Of a DNA stretch of 64,000 nt, positions 1-8,613 are shown piece after piece; the first letter of the stretch is position 1, and every line of letters starts with the position of its first letter. The notes below the pieces were generated by a model. It had not been told where the DNA came from. It did no database searches and saw nothing but the letters and a program-made list of their open reading frames with translations. Both the position numbers and the translations under genes were made by a program. Source of the DNA: Bog-756 sp963725395 (GTDB lineage Bacteria > Actinomycetota > Acidimicrobiia > Acidimicrobiales > RAAP-2); assembly GCA_963725395.1 (NCBI GenBank), contig CAVRYH010000012.1:186001-250000 (forward strand), given 5' to 3'.

Positions 1-590
1 GGCGCCGGCATCAACAGCAGGTTGTGGTGGTCGCTTGAACACCGCAGGAAGTAGGCCATGCCGTCACCCAAGCTGTCGGAGACCCTCATCCCCAGCCCCT
101 CGCGGTAGAAGGCGAGGTTGGCCGCCACGTCCGTGGTCCCGAAGACGACATGGCCGAGCCGGCGCGGCCCGGCGGCGCCTTCCGTCACTGCGGCAGGAGA
201 CCGGTGGTTTCTTCGGGCCGACCCACCGGGACCGTTCAGTTCCCGAACCGGCGCGGGGTTCAAAGTGGCGGCCATCCCGACCTCGACCACCACATCGTGA
301 TCGAGCAGCGGATCGGCACAGCGCAAGGACCCCTCGCCCCGGGAGACCGACACCCCCTGACGATCCAGACGCTCGGTGATCTCGTCCAGGTCGGTCTCGG
401 AGTCGCACGTCATCCGCACCTCGGAGACGTGGCGATAGGCGCCCTCCCGGAGCCGGAGCTGGGACTCCCGGTCGTCGGTTCCCAACGTCGCCGTCGCCGT
501 CGTGCGCATCCCTCGCCGCTGCCAGAACGCCTCGAGCTCTCCGGGGTCCGGCACGGTGAGCTCGAGGTCGAGGAGAGAGGTTAAGGCCAT
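1..590 (-). CDS. VOC-family ring-cleaving dioxygenase-like protein (C-terminus cut by window edge)
   Basis: Reading leftward from ATG at 590, the frame stays open to position 1 (about 196 codons). It begins MALTSLLDLELTVPDPGE, as expected for a two-module vicinal-oxygen-chelate protein of the extradiol dioxygenase/glyoxalase superfamily. The second module starts near residue 147 (RRLGHVVFGTTDVAANLAFY), with a His in GHVVF and another in SSDHHNLLL, where this fold has its metal ligands; the third ligand would lie beyond the window. An AAGGAA ribosome-binding site precedes the ATG. The gene is divergent from a TetR gene, whose product probably controls it. The substrate cannot be told from sequence. 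Confidence 0.75.
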   Translation of the reverse strand, partial: MALTSLLDLELTVPDPGELEAFWQRRGMRTTATATLGTDDRESQLRLREGAYRHVSEVRMTCDSETDLDEITERLDRQGVSVSRGEGSLRCADPLLDHDVVVEVGMAATLNPAPVRELNGPGGSARRNHRSPAAVTEGAAGPRRLGHVVFGTTDVAANLAFYREGLGMRVSDSLGDGMAYFLRCSSDHHNLLLMPA

Positions 591-620
591 ATCGGCGTTC
601 CTTCCGCTAGCTCCAGATCG

Positions 621-656
621 AGTCTATTGATTATTAGCCAACTGTCAAGTTATAGT
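621..656. promoter_or_regulatory. Overlapping divergent promoters for the VOC and tetR genes
   Basis: Rightward: TTGATT (627-632), 18-bp spacer, TATAGT (651-656). Leftward: TTGACA (complement of 643-648), 16-bp spacer, TAGACT (complement of 621-626). The two promoters interlock. An AACT-N4-AGTT inverted repeat (641-652) inside the overlap could be the operator for the adjacent TetR protein. Assigned by inspection. Confidence 0.5.
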
Positions 657-721
657 GCCCGGGTGATCTCGCCGCCCGGACTTGTGCATCGCACGAAGCA
701 GGTCGTCCGGAGCGGCACCGA

Positions 722-1396
722 GTGATCGATTCCGGTCCCGTGCCTCGAGCAGAGGACGATGCTCCTCGCCCGAGGCGGCCAGAGACCCGTGGGCGGCCCC
801 GCATCCGCGACGATGCGGAGATTCTCGACGCCGCGCTGCGCGCGTTCGCCACCGCGGGATACGACGCCATGTCGGTCCGGTCACTCAACGCGGAACTCGG
901 GCTCAGCCACGGGACGATCAACCAGCGCTTCGGTTCGAAGCTGCATCTGTACTTCGCCGCCGTCGACCACGGGTTCGTCGACTTCTTCTCCGACATCGCC
1001 GCCGAACGAGCGAAGCGGTCGCAGGGCGTCGACGACTTCGAGGAACTCCGGGAGTTGATAAGAGCGTTCCTGCTGGCCGCCGCCCGACGACCGGAGCTCG
1101 GACGACTGATGAACCAGGAGGGGCTCCAGGCCACCGGGCGACTCGACTACTTCATCGGCAAGGTATTGGTGCCTGCCGCGAGTCCGGTCGTCGAACTCCT
1201 GGAGAGGCTGGCCTCGACTGGAGCCATCCATCCCACATCGGCGCGGGCCCTGTTCTTTCTCGTCGCCCACGGAGCCGAGGCCCCCTACACGTTGACGGCG
1301 CTCTCGGACGCCTTCGACGAGATCGACGGCCCCCTCGATGAGGGCGCACACGTCGATGCCGTCACCAACCTCATCATGCGCGGACTGCGAAGATGA
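722..1396 (+). CDS. TetR/AcrR family transcriptional regulator
   Basis: 224 aa from a GTG start. Residues about 28-75 form a TetR DNA-binding domain, with a helix-turn-helix around SVRSLNAELGLSHGTINQRF, followed by a divergent ligand-binding domain. It lies head-to-head with the VOC dioxygenase-like gene across 131 bp containing overlapping promoters, the usual arrangement for a local repressor of a catabolic gene. An arginine/proline-rich N-terminal tail precedes the HTH, so the true start could be slightly further downstream. Ligand unknown. Confidence 0.85.
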   Translation: MIDSGPVPRAEDDAPRPRRPETRGRPRIRDDAEILDAALRAFATAGYDAMSVRSLNAELGLSHGTINQRFGSKLHLYFAAVDHGFVDFFSDIAAERAKRSQGVDDFEELRELIRAFLLAAARRPELGRLMNQEGLQATGRLDYFIGKVLVPAASPVVELLERLASTGAIHPTSARALFFLVAHGAEAPYTLTALSDAFDEIDGPLDEGAHVDAVTNLIMRGLRR

Positions 1397-1594
1397 GGCG
1401 AAGGCGCGCAGGGGCTGACACCGGGTCGGCCCGCGGATGGGGGCGGGCGAAGGACGGGTTACCGCAGCACCGGGCACTCGGACGACCGAGGAGCTCATCA
1501 CCGGAGGCTTCTGGGCGCGCAGCGGATCGGACGGTATCGCTCGCGCCGACCTAACGTGGCGGCGGGTCGAGCAGAAGAGGTGGGTCCGTAGTCC

Positions 1595-3094
1595 ATGTGG
1601 ATACGAAGACGCCGTCGGCCGCGACCAACGATCGCCATGGGAGCCGGCTCCGACCACGCTCCGACCGACGCGACCACCAGGGCGACCAAGACGCCCCCTC
1701 GGCGGTACATCTCCTGGACGGTGCTGGCGATGATGACGGTGGGGTCCGTCGGCTACCTCGGGTCCACACCGGCCACGTCCGTCTTCGGTCTCGCCTCGGT
1801 GTTCCTCTATGTCGTGCCCGCGTTTGTGTTCCTGGTCCCCGTCGCCCTGGTCGCCGCGGAACTGGCCTCCGGCTGGGAGGGCGGGGTCTACAACTGGGTA
1901 CGGGAAGGTGTGTCTGCCCCGATGGGGCTCCTGGCCGTCTGGTGCGAGTTCGCCCAGACGATCTTCTACTATCCCGCCCTGCTGGCCTACGTCGCCGGGA
2001 CGCTCGCCTACGTCATCGATCCGCGCCTGGCCGCCAATGGCGTGTACAACGCCGTGGTCATCATCGGTCTGTTCTGGGGCGGCGTGTTCATCTCGTCGCG
2101 GGGAGCCGGACTCGTGGCCAAGCTCTCCTCGAGTGGGACTCTGATCGGGACGTTGATCCCGGGGGCGATCCTGGTCGTCCTCGGTGTCGTCTACCTGGCG
2201 CAGGGTAACCACTCGGCCGCCCCGATGGACACGCACCACCTCCTGCCGGCGTGGACGGGTATCGCCAGCGTCGTCCTGGTCGTCAACAGCTTCTTCACCT
2301 ATGCCGGCATCGAGGTCAACGCCGTCCACGTCGATGACTTGGAGAATCCTGGCCGGGACTTCCCAAGGTCCATCTTCCTCGCCATGGGACTCGTCCTCGC
2401 CGTCTTCATCCTCCCCACGCTGGCGATCGCCTGGGTCATCCCCGAGAGGAAGATCAGCTTCACGGCCGGTGTGATGCAGGCCTTCAACAGTCTCTTCACG
2501 CACTTCGGCCTGAAATTCGCGGTGCCGCTGATCGCCGTACTTCTTGCGGTCGGGGCCCTCGCCGGGATGATGGCGTGGCTCGACGGCCCGTCCGAGGGGC
2601 TGCTCAGGATCGGTCGGGAGCAGGGCTTTCTCCCCCCCTTCTTCCAGAAGGTGAACCGTGCGGGCATCGAGGTGCGCATCTTGACGGGACAGGCGGTCGT
2701 GATCACCGTCATCGCCATGCTCTACGCCTTCATACCCGATGTTTCGCGTGACTACTGGGTCTTCGCCGTGATGGCCACGCAGGTCTATCTCATCATGTAC
2801 GTGCTGATGTTCATCGCCGCCGTCAGGTTGCGTCGGAAGCAACCGGACCACGCCCGTGGTTACCGTGCACCGGCTCTCTTCGTCCTCTCGATCGTCGGCG
2901 CCTTGTCGTCGCTGACCGCGTTCGTGATCGGCTTTGTCGCCCCGTCGCAGTTCGGCCACTCGAACTGGCTGCGTTACGCCCTCTTCGTCCTGGGAGGCAT
3001 ACTCGTAATCGGGATCGTTCCACCCCTGCTCATGGATCGGGTTCGTAAGCCGGAATGGAAGGTCGCCGGGAGCGCGCCGACCCCGGAGCTGTGA
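1595..3094 (+). CDS. APC-superfamily amino acid permease, glutamate:GABA antiporter-like
   Basis: 499 aa integral membrane protein with about 12 hydrophobic helices. The first (residues 40-60) begins YISWTVLAMMTVGSVGYL, a pattern typical of the APC amino acid transporter family, GadC-like branch. WEGGVYNWV near residue 90 is another conserved stretch. It would exchange amino acids across the cytoplasmic membrane. An ATG at 1637 would remove a basic 14-residue leader and is an equally possible start; a purine-rich GAGGTGG lies about 12 nt before the 1595 ATG. No decarboxylase gene is nearby to indicate the substrate. Confidence 0.8.
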   Translation: MWIRRRRRPRPTIAMGAGSDHAPTDATTRATKTPPRRYISWTVLAMMTVGSVGYLGSTPATSVFGLASVFLYVVPAFVFLVPVALVAAELASGWEGGVYNWVREGVSAPMGLLAVWCEFAQTIFYYPALLAYVAGTLAYVIDPRLAANGVYNAVVIIGLFWGGVFISSRGAGLVAKLSSSGTLIGTLIPGAILVVLGVVYLAQGNHSAAPMDTHHLLPAWTGIASVVLVVNSFFTYAGIEVNAVHVDDLENPGRDFPRSIFLAMGLVLAVFILPTLAIAWVIPERKISFTAGVMQAFNSLFTHFGLKFAVPLIAVLLAVGALAGMMAWLDGPSEGLLRIGREQGFLPPFFQKVNRAGIEVRILTGQAVVITVIAMLYAFIPDVSRDYWVFAVMATQVYLIMYVLMFIAAVRLRRKQPDHARGYRAPALFVLSIVGALSSLTAFVIGFVAPSQFGHSNWLRYALFVLGGILVIGIVPPLLMDRVRKPEWKVAGSAPTPEL

Positions 3095-3262
3095 CCTCCT
3101 CCGCTGTCGCCTCGACCATCAGGGTTCGGTTCCCGGGCCGCTGGAGCACCCACTGAAGAGCCGACAGCCGGCCGGCACGCGGCCAACGCGCCGATGGGTC
3201 CCGATCAGTGCCGGGCCAGAGGTCCACCGATGTCCGGACAGGCGCGTGACCTCGTTGTGACG

Positions 3263-3751
3263 TCATGCGTCGAAGGGGGCCACCACCTGACGCAAGAGAC
3301 CGGCGAGCGTTCTCCGTTCCCGCTCGTCGAGTGCGCCGAGAATGGCGTGCTCTCGTTCCACGAGGTCCGAAAGTGCGGTATCCACCCGTCGCCTCCCGGC
3401 GGAGGTGAGCTGGACGCGCACCGATCGTGCGTCTGAAGGGTCCGGGCGCCGACGGACAAGCCCCCGATCCTCCAGATGATCCAGCCGGTTGGTCATGGTG
3501 CCCGACGTGACCAGCGTCTGGGCCAGTAACTGGCCGGGGGAGAGACGGTGGGGCGGGTCGGACCGCCGCAAGGCCGCCAGGACATCGAAGCTCCAGATCT
3601 CGAGATCGTGACGGGCGAACACCACGCTGCGTTGGCGGTCGAGATGGCGGGCCAATCGAGACACTCGGGAGAGCACTTCCAGCGGAGTGACATCGACAGC
3701 GGGCAGCGCCCTGCGCCACCCACGTACCAATCGGTCGACCTCGTCCTCCAT
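3263..3751 (-). CDS. MarR family transcriptional regulator
   Basis: 162 aa from ATG at 3751 with AGGAGC upstream. The winged-helix region covers residues about 55-125. It contains LVTSGTMTNRLDHLEDRGLV (recognition helix) and RRPDPSDARSVRVQLT (wing), the typical MarR signature. It is divergent from a methyltransferase gene, and the 93-bp gap holds two near-identical palindromes that are very likely its operators, giving autorepression and control of the neighbour. Ligand unknown. Confidence 0.9.
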   Translation of the reverse strand: MEDEVDRLVRGWRRALPAVDVTPLEVLSRVSRLARHLDRQRSVVFARHDLEIWSFDVLAALRRSDPPHRLSPGQLLAQTLVTSGTMTNRLDHLEDRGLVRRRPDPSDARSVRVQLTSAGRRRVDTALSDLVEREHAILGALDERERRTLAGLLRQVVAPFDA

Positions 3752-3785
3752 CCGGGCTGCTCCTGGTTGTCCGATGCGCAAGTTT

Positions 3786-3834
3786 ATCTTGACATCAATA
3801 TAGCGCAAGATGATACTTATCTTGATATCAAGAT
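3786..3834. promoter_or_regulatory. Two MarR-type operators between marR and methyltransferase
   Basis: A perfect 16-bp palindrome ATCTTGATATCAAGAT lies at 3819-3834. A copy differing at two positions, ATCTTGACATCAATAT, lies at 3786-3801. The centres are 33 bp apart, about three helical turns. The CTTGA-TCAAG core is typical of MarR-family sites. Confidence 0.75.
3789..3817 (+). promoter_or_regulatory. Promoter of the methyltransferase gene
   Basis: TTGACA (3789-3794), 17-bp spacer, GATACT (3812-3817). The -35 box lies inside the upstream MarR-type palindrome and the downstream palindrome covers the expected +1 region, so bound repressor would block initiation. Confidence 0.5.
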
Positions 3835-3844
3835 TGGAGCGGGA

Positions 3845-4657
3845 ATGACAGCAAACGGAAGATCCCAGAGCTTCGGTTCGGTGGCCTCGGCCTACCAGCG
3901 ATACCGTCCCGGACCACCGGCCGAGCTCGTCGAGTGGATGCTGCCGGGCCCCGTTTCGACCGTCGTCGACCTTGGTGCCGGCACGGGCGCCCTGACCCGT
4001 CTCTTGGTGCCGCGGGCCGACACGGTCATCGCCGTCGAGCCGGACGACCGCATGCGCACCGAGTTGGCGGCCAACGTTTCCGGCGCCCGGGCCGTCCAGG
4101 GTCGGGGCGAGTCCATCCCGCTGCCCGACGGTACCGCCGACGCGGTGTTGGCCTCCGCCTCGTGGCACTGGATGGACCCGGTCCCCACCCTCCACGAGGT
4201 GGCGCGAGTGCTCGTTCCCGGGGGTCGGCTCGGCGCGGTGTGGGCGGGGCCGGACCCCGAGGGCGCGTTGGTGGTCCAGGCGAAGGAGCTCCTGGCTCGA
4301 CGCTCCGGAAGGCGCCGCAGCGAGTCCGAGGCGAACGAGGGTCTCGGAGCAGGTGAGTTCGCCACGTTCATCCAGGGTGACGGCAACCGTCCCGACGTCG
4401 GTCTTGCCATCCCCGAAGGGCTCCCCTTCGACCGACCCGAACATCGGAGGCAGACCTGGGACGTCGCCCTCGACGCCGAAGAGTTGATCGGGCTCCTCGG
4501 CACGTTCAGCTGGATCATCGTGATGCCGGAGGAGGATCGACTGCGTCTGTTCGAGGAGGCCCGGCGAATCCTCCGCGAGCTGTTGGGCGTCGAGGGCGAC
4601 GTGACCGTCGACGTGGCCTTCCAGGCCGAGGCCTGGCGTACCCGCCGCCAGGGCTGA
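3845..4657 (+). CDS. Class I SAM-dependent methyltransferase
   Basis: 270 aa from ATG at 3845. Residues about 40-110 give the Rossmann-fold SAM site: VVDLGAGTGALTRLL (motif I), VIAVEPDD (motif II) and ADAVLASASWHWMD (motif IV region, resembling the UbiE/Methyltransf_11 group). Proteins beginning FGSVASAYQRYRPGPP are common actinobacterial small-molecule methyltransferases, often next to a regulator. Here control by the divergent MarR is indicated by the operators. The acceptor substrate is unknown. Confidence 0.85.
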   Translation: MTANGRSQSFGSVASAYQRYRPGPPAELVEWMLPGPVSTVVDLGAGTGALTRLLVPRADTVIAVEPDDRMRTELAANVSGARAVQGRGESIPLPDGTADAVLASASWHWMDPVPTLHEVARVLVPGGRLGAVWAGPDPEGALVVQAKELLARRSGRRRSESEANEGLGAGEFATFIQGDGNRPDVGLAIPEGLPFDRPEHRRQTWDVALDAEELIGLLGTFSWIIVMPEEDRLRLFEEARRILRELLGVEGDVTVDVAFQAEAWRTRRQG

Positions 4658-4691
4658 CGTTGCCCGAAGGTTCCGCCCGAGGGGGTCGACG

Positions 4692-4928
4692 ATGACCGAT
4701 CCGACCGTCGATGCGCTCGTTGCCGATCTGCTCGAATGGCTGGGGGAGGGTCCCCGGCCATACGCCGAGGTGATGGACGCCTGGCGGACCTCCTGCCCGC
4801 GGTTCCCGGTCTGGGAGGTCGCCACCAGCATGGGCCTGGTTCGTCGGATCTCAAACCCGGGATCGGGTGGGTGCATCGCCGTCTCCGGCGAGGGCCGGGA
4901 GTTCGTCCGGGAGTATCGCTCGCGCTGA
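4692..4928 (+). CDS. Small conserved-type hypothetical protein
   Basis: 78 aa, ATG preceded by a GAGGGGG purine run. The protein is mainly helical, with DLLEWLGEGPRPYAEVMDAW followed by WEVATSMGLVRRI and a C-terminal basic tail, which looks like a small winged-helix or arm-type fold. It lies 34 bp after the methyltransferase on the same strand and may be co-transcribed. No function recognised. Confidence 0.6.
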   Translation: MTDPTVDALVADLLEWLGEGPRPYAEVMDAWRTSCPRFPVWEVATSMGLVRRISNPGSGGCIAVSGEGREFVREYRSR

Positions 4929-5171
4929 CGGTCAGCCTCCGCCGATGGCCCGGTCCGAGCCCGAGAGGCTCCCGGTGGGCCGCCACTCGACCGCCGGCCC
5001 GGTGGGAACTCCGGATGCAGGTGTCGCCCGGCGACGGGAGGCCGGTGGTCAGAGCCCGGGAGCTCCCCACACCGGAGCAGCCGGAGGGGACGAGGACATC
5101 CGGGCCGGCGCCACCCGGGGCGACCCGCCCCAGGCTCGGACCGACGTTGGCCGACGGTAGCGTGGAACCCC

Positions 5172-6139
5172 TTGCCCCCCTGCCCAGCTTCCGACGCGCC
5201 GTCACTTGGTCCGGACACCGGGCCTCTCGTTCGGGCGCGTGACCTCACGAAGAAATTCGGCGACTTCGTGGCCGTCGACGGGGTGCACTTCGACATCGAA
5301 CGCGGCGAATCGTTCGGCTTCCTCGGTCCCAACGGTGCCGGCAAGACCTCCACCATGCGGATGATCTCCTGCATGTCTCCGGCCACCAGCGGCTCACTGC
5401 GGATCCTCGGCCTCGACCCCGCCACGAACGGGCCGCGGATCCGCGCCGGATCGGTCTGGTGCCCCAGGAGGACACGCTCGACCTCGAGCTCACCGTCCTC
5501 GACAACCTGATGATCTACGGGCGCTACTTCGACCTGCCGCGCCAGGTCATCCGAGAGCGGGCCGACCGCCTCTTGGCCTTCGCCCAGCTCTCCGAACGCG
5601 CCCACGACCGCGTCGAGTCGCTCTCGGGGGGGATGAAGCGCCGGCTGACCATCGCCCGTTCCCTCATCTCCGACCCCGAGCTGCTCATCCTCGACGAACC
5701 GACGACCGGGCTCGACCCCCAGGCCCGCCATCTGCTCTGGGACCGCCTCTACCGCCTCAAGCAGGAGGGGGTGACCCAGGTCATCACCACCCACTACATG
5801 GACGAGGCCGAGCAGCTGTGCGACCGGCTGGTGGTGATGGACCACGGTCGCTTCGCCGCCGAGGGCAGCCCCCAGCACCTCATCGAGCGCTACTCGACCA
5901 GGGAGGTGGTCGAACTGCGCTTCTGCGCCGGTGAGCACGACGCTCGCGCCGTCGACGTCCAGGATGTGGCGGAGCGGGTCGAGGTACTGCCCGACCGCCT
6001 CCTGCTCTACACGGCCGACGGCGACGCCAGCCTGTCCGAGGTGCACCGGCGCGGGTTCGTGCCGGAGAGCGCCCTCGTGCGACGCTCCACCCTCGAAGAC
6101 GTCTTCCTGCGGCTCACCGGCCGCACCCTGATCGATTGA
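5172..6139 (+). pseudogene. ABC transporter ATP-binding protein, NodI/DrrA type, interrupted by a one-base frameshift
   Basis: Two overlapping frames together make a complete ATPase of about 320 aa. Frame 1 (from TTG 5172) has Walker A GPNGAGKTST. Frame 2 (from about 5450) carries LSGGMKRRL (signature), LLILDEPTTGLDPQ (Walker B) and TTHYMDEAEQLCDRL (H-loop), with a C-terminal domain ending near 6139. The join near 5448 reads gcgccgg where gcgcccgg would keep IRARIGLVPQED in frame, so one C is missing. Two intact ABC-2 permeases follow at 8 bp and by overlap, making a NodIJ/DrrAB-like exporter operon. A sequencing error is as likely as real inactivation. The start is weak: TTG, with no good alternative. 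Confidence 0.75.
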
Positions 6140-6146
6140 GCCACCC

Positions 6147-6962
6147 GTGACCGGACCCACCGTCCGCGAGCCGCCGGTGGCGGCCCACCGTTCCACACCG
6201 CTGTGGTGGCGCGGGTACTGCTACTGGGCCTACCAGTACAAAAAGACGTGGCGCAGCTCGATCACCACCAGCTTCCTCTTCCCGGTCCTCTACCTGGCGG
6301 GGATGGGCCTCGGCCTCGGCTCGTTGGTGGACAGGCACACCCACGCCGTCGGGGGTGTCAGCTACCTCGACTTCATCGCCCCGGGACTGCTGGCGGCCAC
6401 GGCCATGCAGATCGGGGCGAACGACGCCATGTACCCGGTGATGGGTGCCATCAAATGGATCCGCACCTACTTCGCCATGCTGGCCACACCGCTCCGGGTC
6501 GGGGACGTGCTCATCGGACACCTCGGGTGGATCGCCACGAGGGTAGCCATCGTCTCGGGTGCCTATCTGGCGGTGATCGCCGCCTTCGGCGTGGTGGTCT
6601 CACCCCTGGCCGTCCTCGCCCTCCCGGCGGCGGCGCTGACCGGCCTGGCCTTCGCCGCACCCATCGCCGCGTTCGCCGCCACCCAGGACGGCGACATCGC
6701 CTTCTCCACCATCTCGCGGTTCGCGCTCATCCCGCTGTTCCTCTTCTCGGGGACGTTCTTCCCGGTGAGCCAGCTGCCCGGCTGGCTCCAGCCCGTGGCC
6801 TACGCCACGCCCCTTTACCACGGCGTCGAGCTCTGCCGTGGGCTGGTCCTCGGAACCCTGACCCCCCGGACGGGCCTGGGCGACGTGGCCTACCTGGTGG
6901 CACTCGTCGCCCTGGGCCTCCTGGCCGGCCGGCGCACGTTCGCCAGGAGGTTGGTCGTGTGA
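6147..6962 (+). CDS. ABC-2 type transporter permease (NodJ-like), first subunit
   Basis: 271 aa from GTG, 7 bp after the ATPase stop. Six hydrophobic helices; the conserved ABC-2 stretch is FALIPLFLFSGTFFPVSQLP near residue 195, followed by PLYHGVELCRGLVLG. This architecture matches exporters of lipooligosaccharides, drugs or polyketides. It is translationally coupled to the next permease through a GTGA overlap, suggesting a heterodimeric channel. Substrate not indicated. Confidence 0.85.
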   Translation: MTGPTVREPPVAAHRSTPLWWRGYCYWAYQYKKTWRSSITTSFLFPVLYLAGMGLGLGSLVDRHTHAVGGVSYLDFIAPGLLAATAMQIGANDAMYPVMGAIKWIRTYFAMLATPLRVGDVLIGHLGWIATRVAIVSGAYLAVIAAFGVVVSPLAVLALPAAALTGLAFAAPIAAFAATQDGDIAFSTISRFALIPLFLFSGTFFPVSQLPGWLQPVAYATPLYHGVELCRGLVLGTLTPRTGLGDVAYLVALVALGLLAGRRTFARRLVV

Positions 6963-7831
6963 ACGGCGCCACCCGGAACGAACGGGAACCTGCGACGGTC
7001 GCCACCACCCGCGGGGCCGCGCCCACGGCACTGGCGGCCGTGGTCCGCATCACCCCGGGCGCCCTGCTGGGCGGTCGCCGGTTTGGGCGAGTCCTCGAGC
7101 GGAACGTGCTCGTCTACCGGCGTCGCTGGATCCTGCTCGTGTCGGGCATCTTCGAACCCTTCTTCTACCTCCTGTCGATCGGCCTCGGGCTCAACTCGCT
7201 CGTCGGGCCGCTCCACGTCGGTGGGCTGGTGGTGCCGTACACCGTCTTCGTGGCGCCGGGGCTGCTCGCCTCGTCGGCCATGAACGGAGCCCTCCTCGAC
7301 TCCACCTTCAACATCTTCTTCAAGCTCAAGATCGCCAAGACCTACGACGCCATCCTGTCCACCCCTCTCGGGGTGAACGACGTGGTGCTGGGCGAGCTCT
7401 CCTGGTCGATGATCCGGGCGGCCGTCTATTCGGGCGCGTTCCTGGTCGTCATGAGCGCACTGGGCTATGCGTATTCCCCGTGGGCCGTCCTGTGCTGGCC
7501 CGCCGCGCTGATCATCGCCTTCGCCTTCGCGGGGGTCGGCATGGCGGGGACCAGCTACATGCGGAGCTGGCAGGACTTCGACCTCGTCTCACTGGCCATC
7601 ATCCCGATGTTCCTCTTCTCCGCCACCTTCTACCCGATCACCGTGTACCCGGGCTGGCTGCAGGCGGTGGTGCGGTGCACGCCCCTCTACCAGGGGGTGG
7701 CCCTGCTCCGCGGTCTCGATTTCGGCCTGTTCGGCTGGTCGCTCCTCGGTCACGTCGCGTACCTGGTGGCCATGGGTGCCGTCGGCCTGGGCGTCACCGC
7801 CCGGCGCCTGTCCAAGCTGCTGCTCCCCTGA
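6959..7831 (+). CDS. ABC-2 type transporter permease (NodJ-like), second subunit
   Basis: 290 aa from GTG at 6959, overlapping the preceding stop by 4 bp (GTGA). It is homologous in plan to the first permease: an N-terminal cytosolic segment (VLERNVLVYRRRWILLVSG), six membrane helices, and the motif IIPMFLFSATFYPITVYPGW followed by PLYQGVALLRG. The tandem permeases probably form one exporter with the upstream ATPase. A hairpin 3 bp after the stop probably ends the transcript. Confidence 0.85.
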   Translation: MNGATRNEREPATVATTRGAAPTALAAVVRITPGALLGGRRFGRVLERNVLVYRRRWILLVSGIFEPFFYLLSIGLGLNSLVGPLHVGGLVVPYTVFVAPGLLASSAMNGALLDSTFNIFFKLKIAKTYDAILSTPLGVNDVVLGELSWSMIRAAVYSGAFLVVMSALGYAYSPWAVLCWPAALIIAFAFAGVGMAGTSYMRSWQDFDLVSLAIIPMFLFSATFYPITVYPGWLQAVVRCTPLYQGVALLRGLDFGLFGWSLLGHVAYLVAMGAVGLGVTARRLSKLLLP

Positions 7832-7833
7832 CC

Positions 7834-7858
7834 GGGCCGGCCGAGGGTCAGCCGGCCC
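7834..7858. terminator. Hairpin between convergent genes
   Basis: GGGCCGGC (7834-7841) and GCCGGCCC (7851-7858) pair perfectly across a 9-nt loop, between the stop of the permease and the stop of the convergent TMEM175-like gene. No T-tract follows, as is common in high-GC genomes. Confidence 0.45.
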
Positions 7859-8475
7859 CCTCGGGCCCCGCCGATCGGACGATCAGACCCGGGACCTCGC
7901 TCTTCGACGCCGCGAAGTACATGGCCACGAGGCTGTCGATCATGAATGACGCCGTGGGGCTGAACGCGGCCACCGCGATGGCGACGAGATAGACGAGTCC
8001 ACCGAGCAGGGCGCCGGCGCGTCCCCGCCGGGAACGCGGGGCGTGCCGGTTCGACCACCAACCCGGGGTGGACGGTCAGGTACCGCCATCCCCAGGCGAA
8101 GGTCAGACCCATCATGAGCATGGTCGCCGCATAGAGGATCGCCGCCACCCTGGCTTCCGACACGCCCTGGTCGGCGTAGCTGGCGGCGAGGGCCGTCGGC
8201 CACGGGATGATCGAGATGAACAGCAGGAACGCCAGGGTGCGCTCGAGGAACCGACGGTCGATGGCCCGGACGGCACTCATCATTCCGTGGTGTTCGATCC
8301 AGAGGATCCCGATGGTCACGAAGGAGACGAGGTAGGCCACGTACGAGGGCCACTGCTGGAGGAGCGTGTGCCCGAGGTGCTTCGACAGCACCGGTTTCGG
8401 GAGGTCGAGGACCAACAGGGTGAGGGCGATGGCGAACACCCCGTCGACGAGTGCCTCGAGCCGTCCTGGACGCAT
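7848..8475 (-). pseudogene. TMEM175/DUF1211-family membrane protein with a one-base frameshift
   Basis: The start MRPGRLEALVDGVFAIALTL contains the R-x-E-A-x-x-DGVFAIA signature of the TMEM175 potassium-channel-like family. About 5-6 hydrophobic helices follow. Near 8038-8041 a GGGG run (CCCC on the coding strand) carries one base too many. The family-like C-terminus (GALLGGLVYLVAIAVAAFSP, then FMIDSLVAMYF) continues in the next frame to TGA at 7848, giving about 208 aa once corrected. Without correction the frame continues as an unrelated basic tail to 7750. Either a recent mutation or a homopolymer sequencing error. Confidence 0.75.
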
Positions 8476-8613
8476 GACTGGTTCCCCGCTCCGGTGGTCG
8501 GCGGCGGTCCGCCCCGATAGGTGCCGACAACCCTAGGGTGTCGGATCCGACCGCTCGGGCATGCGGGAGGTCCCGGTCCGGTGCCGACGGGCCCACGACC
8601 CGGAGAAGGTACG

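Noticed and set aside
881..2959. Very long minus-strand open frame opposite the tetR and APC permease genes
   Set aside because: The translation is low-complexity (Asp/Gly/Arg/His), typical of the antisense of a high-GC gene, and the plus strand carries clear families.
3763..6196. Upstream extension of the marR reading frame on the minus strand
   Set aside because: Only 3263-3751 resembles a protein family; the rest is antisense to the methyltransferase and ABC genes.
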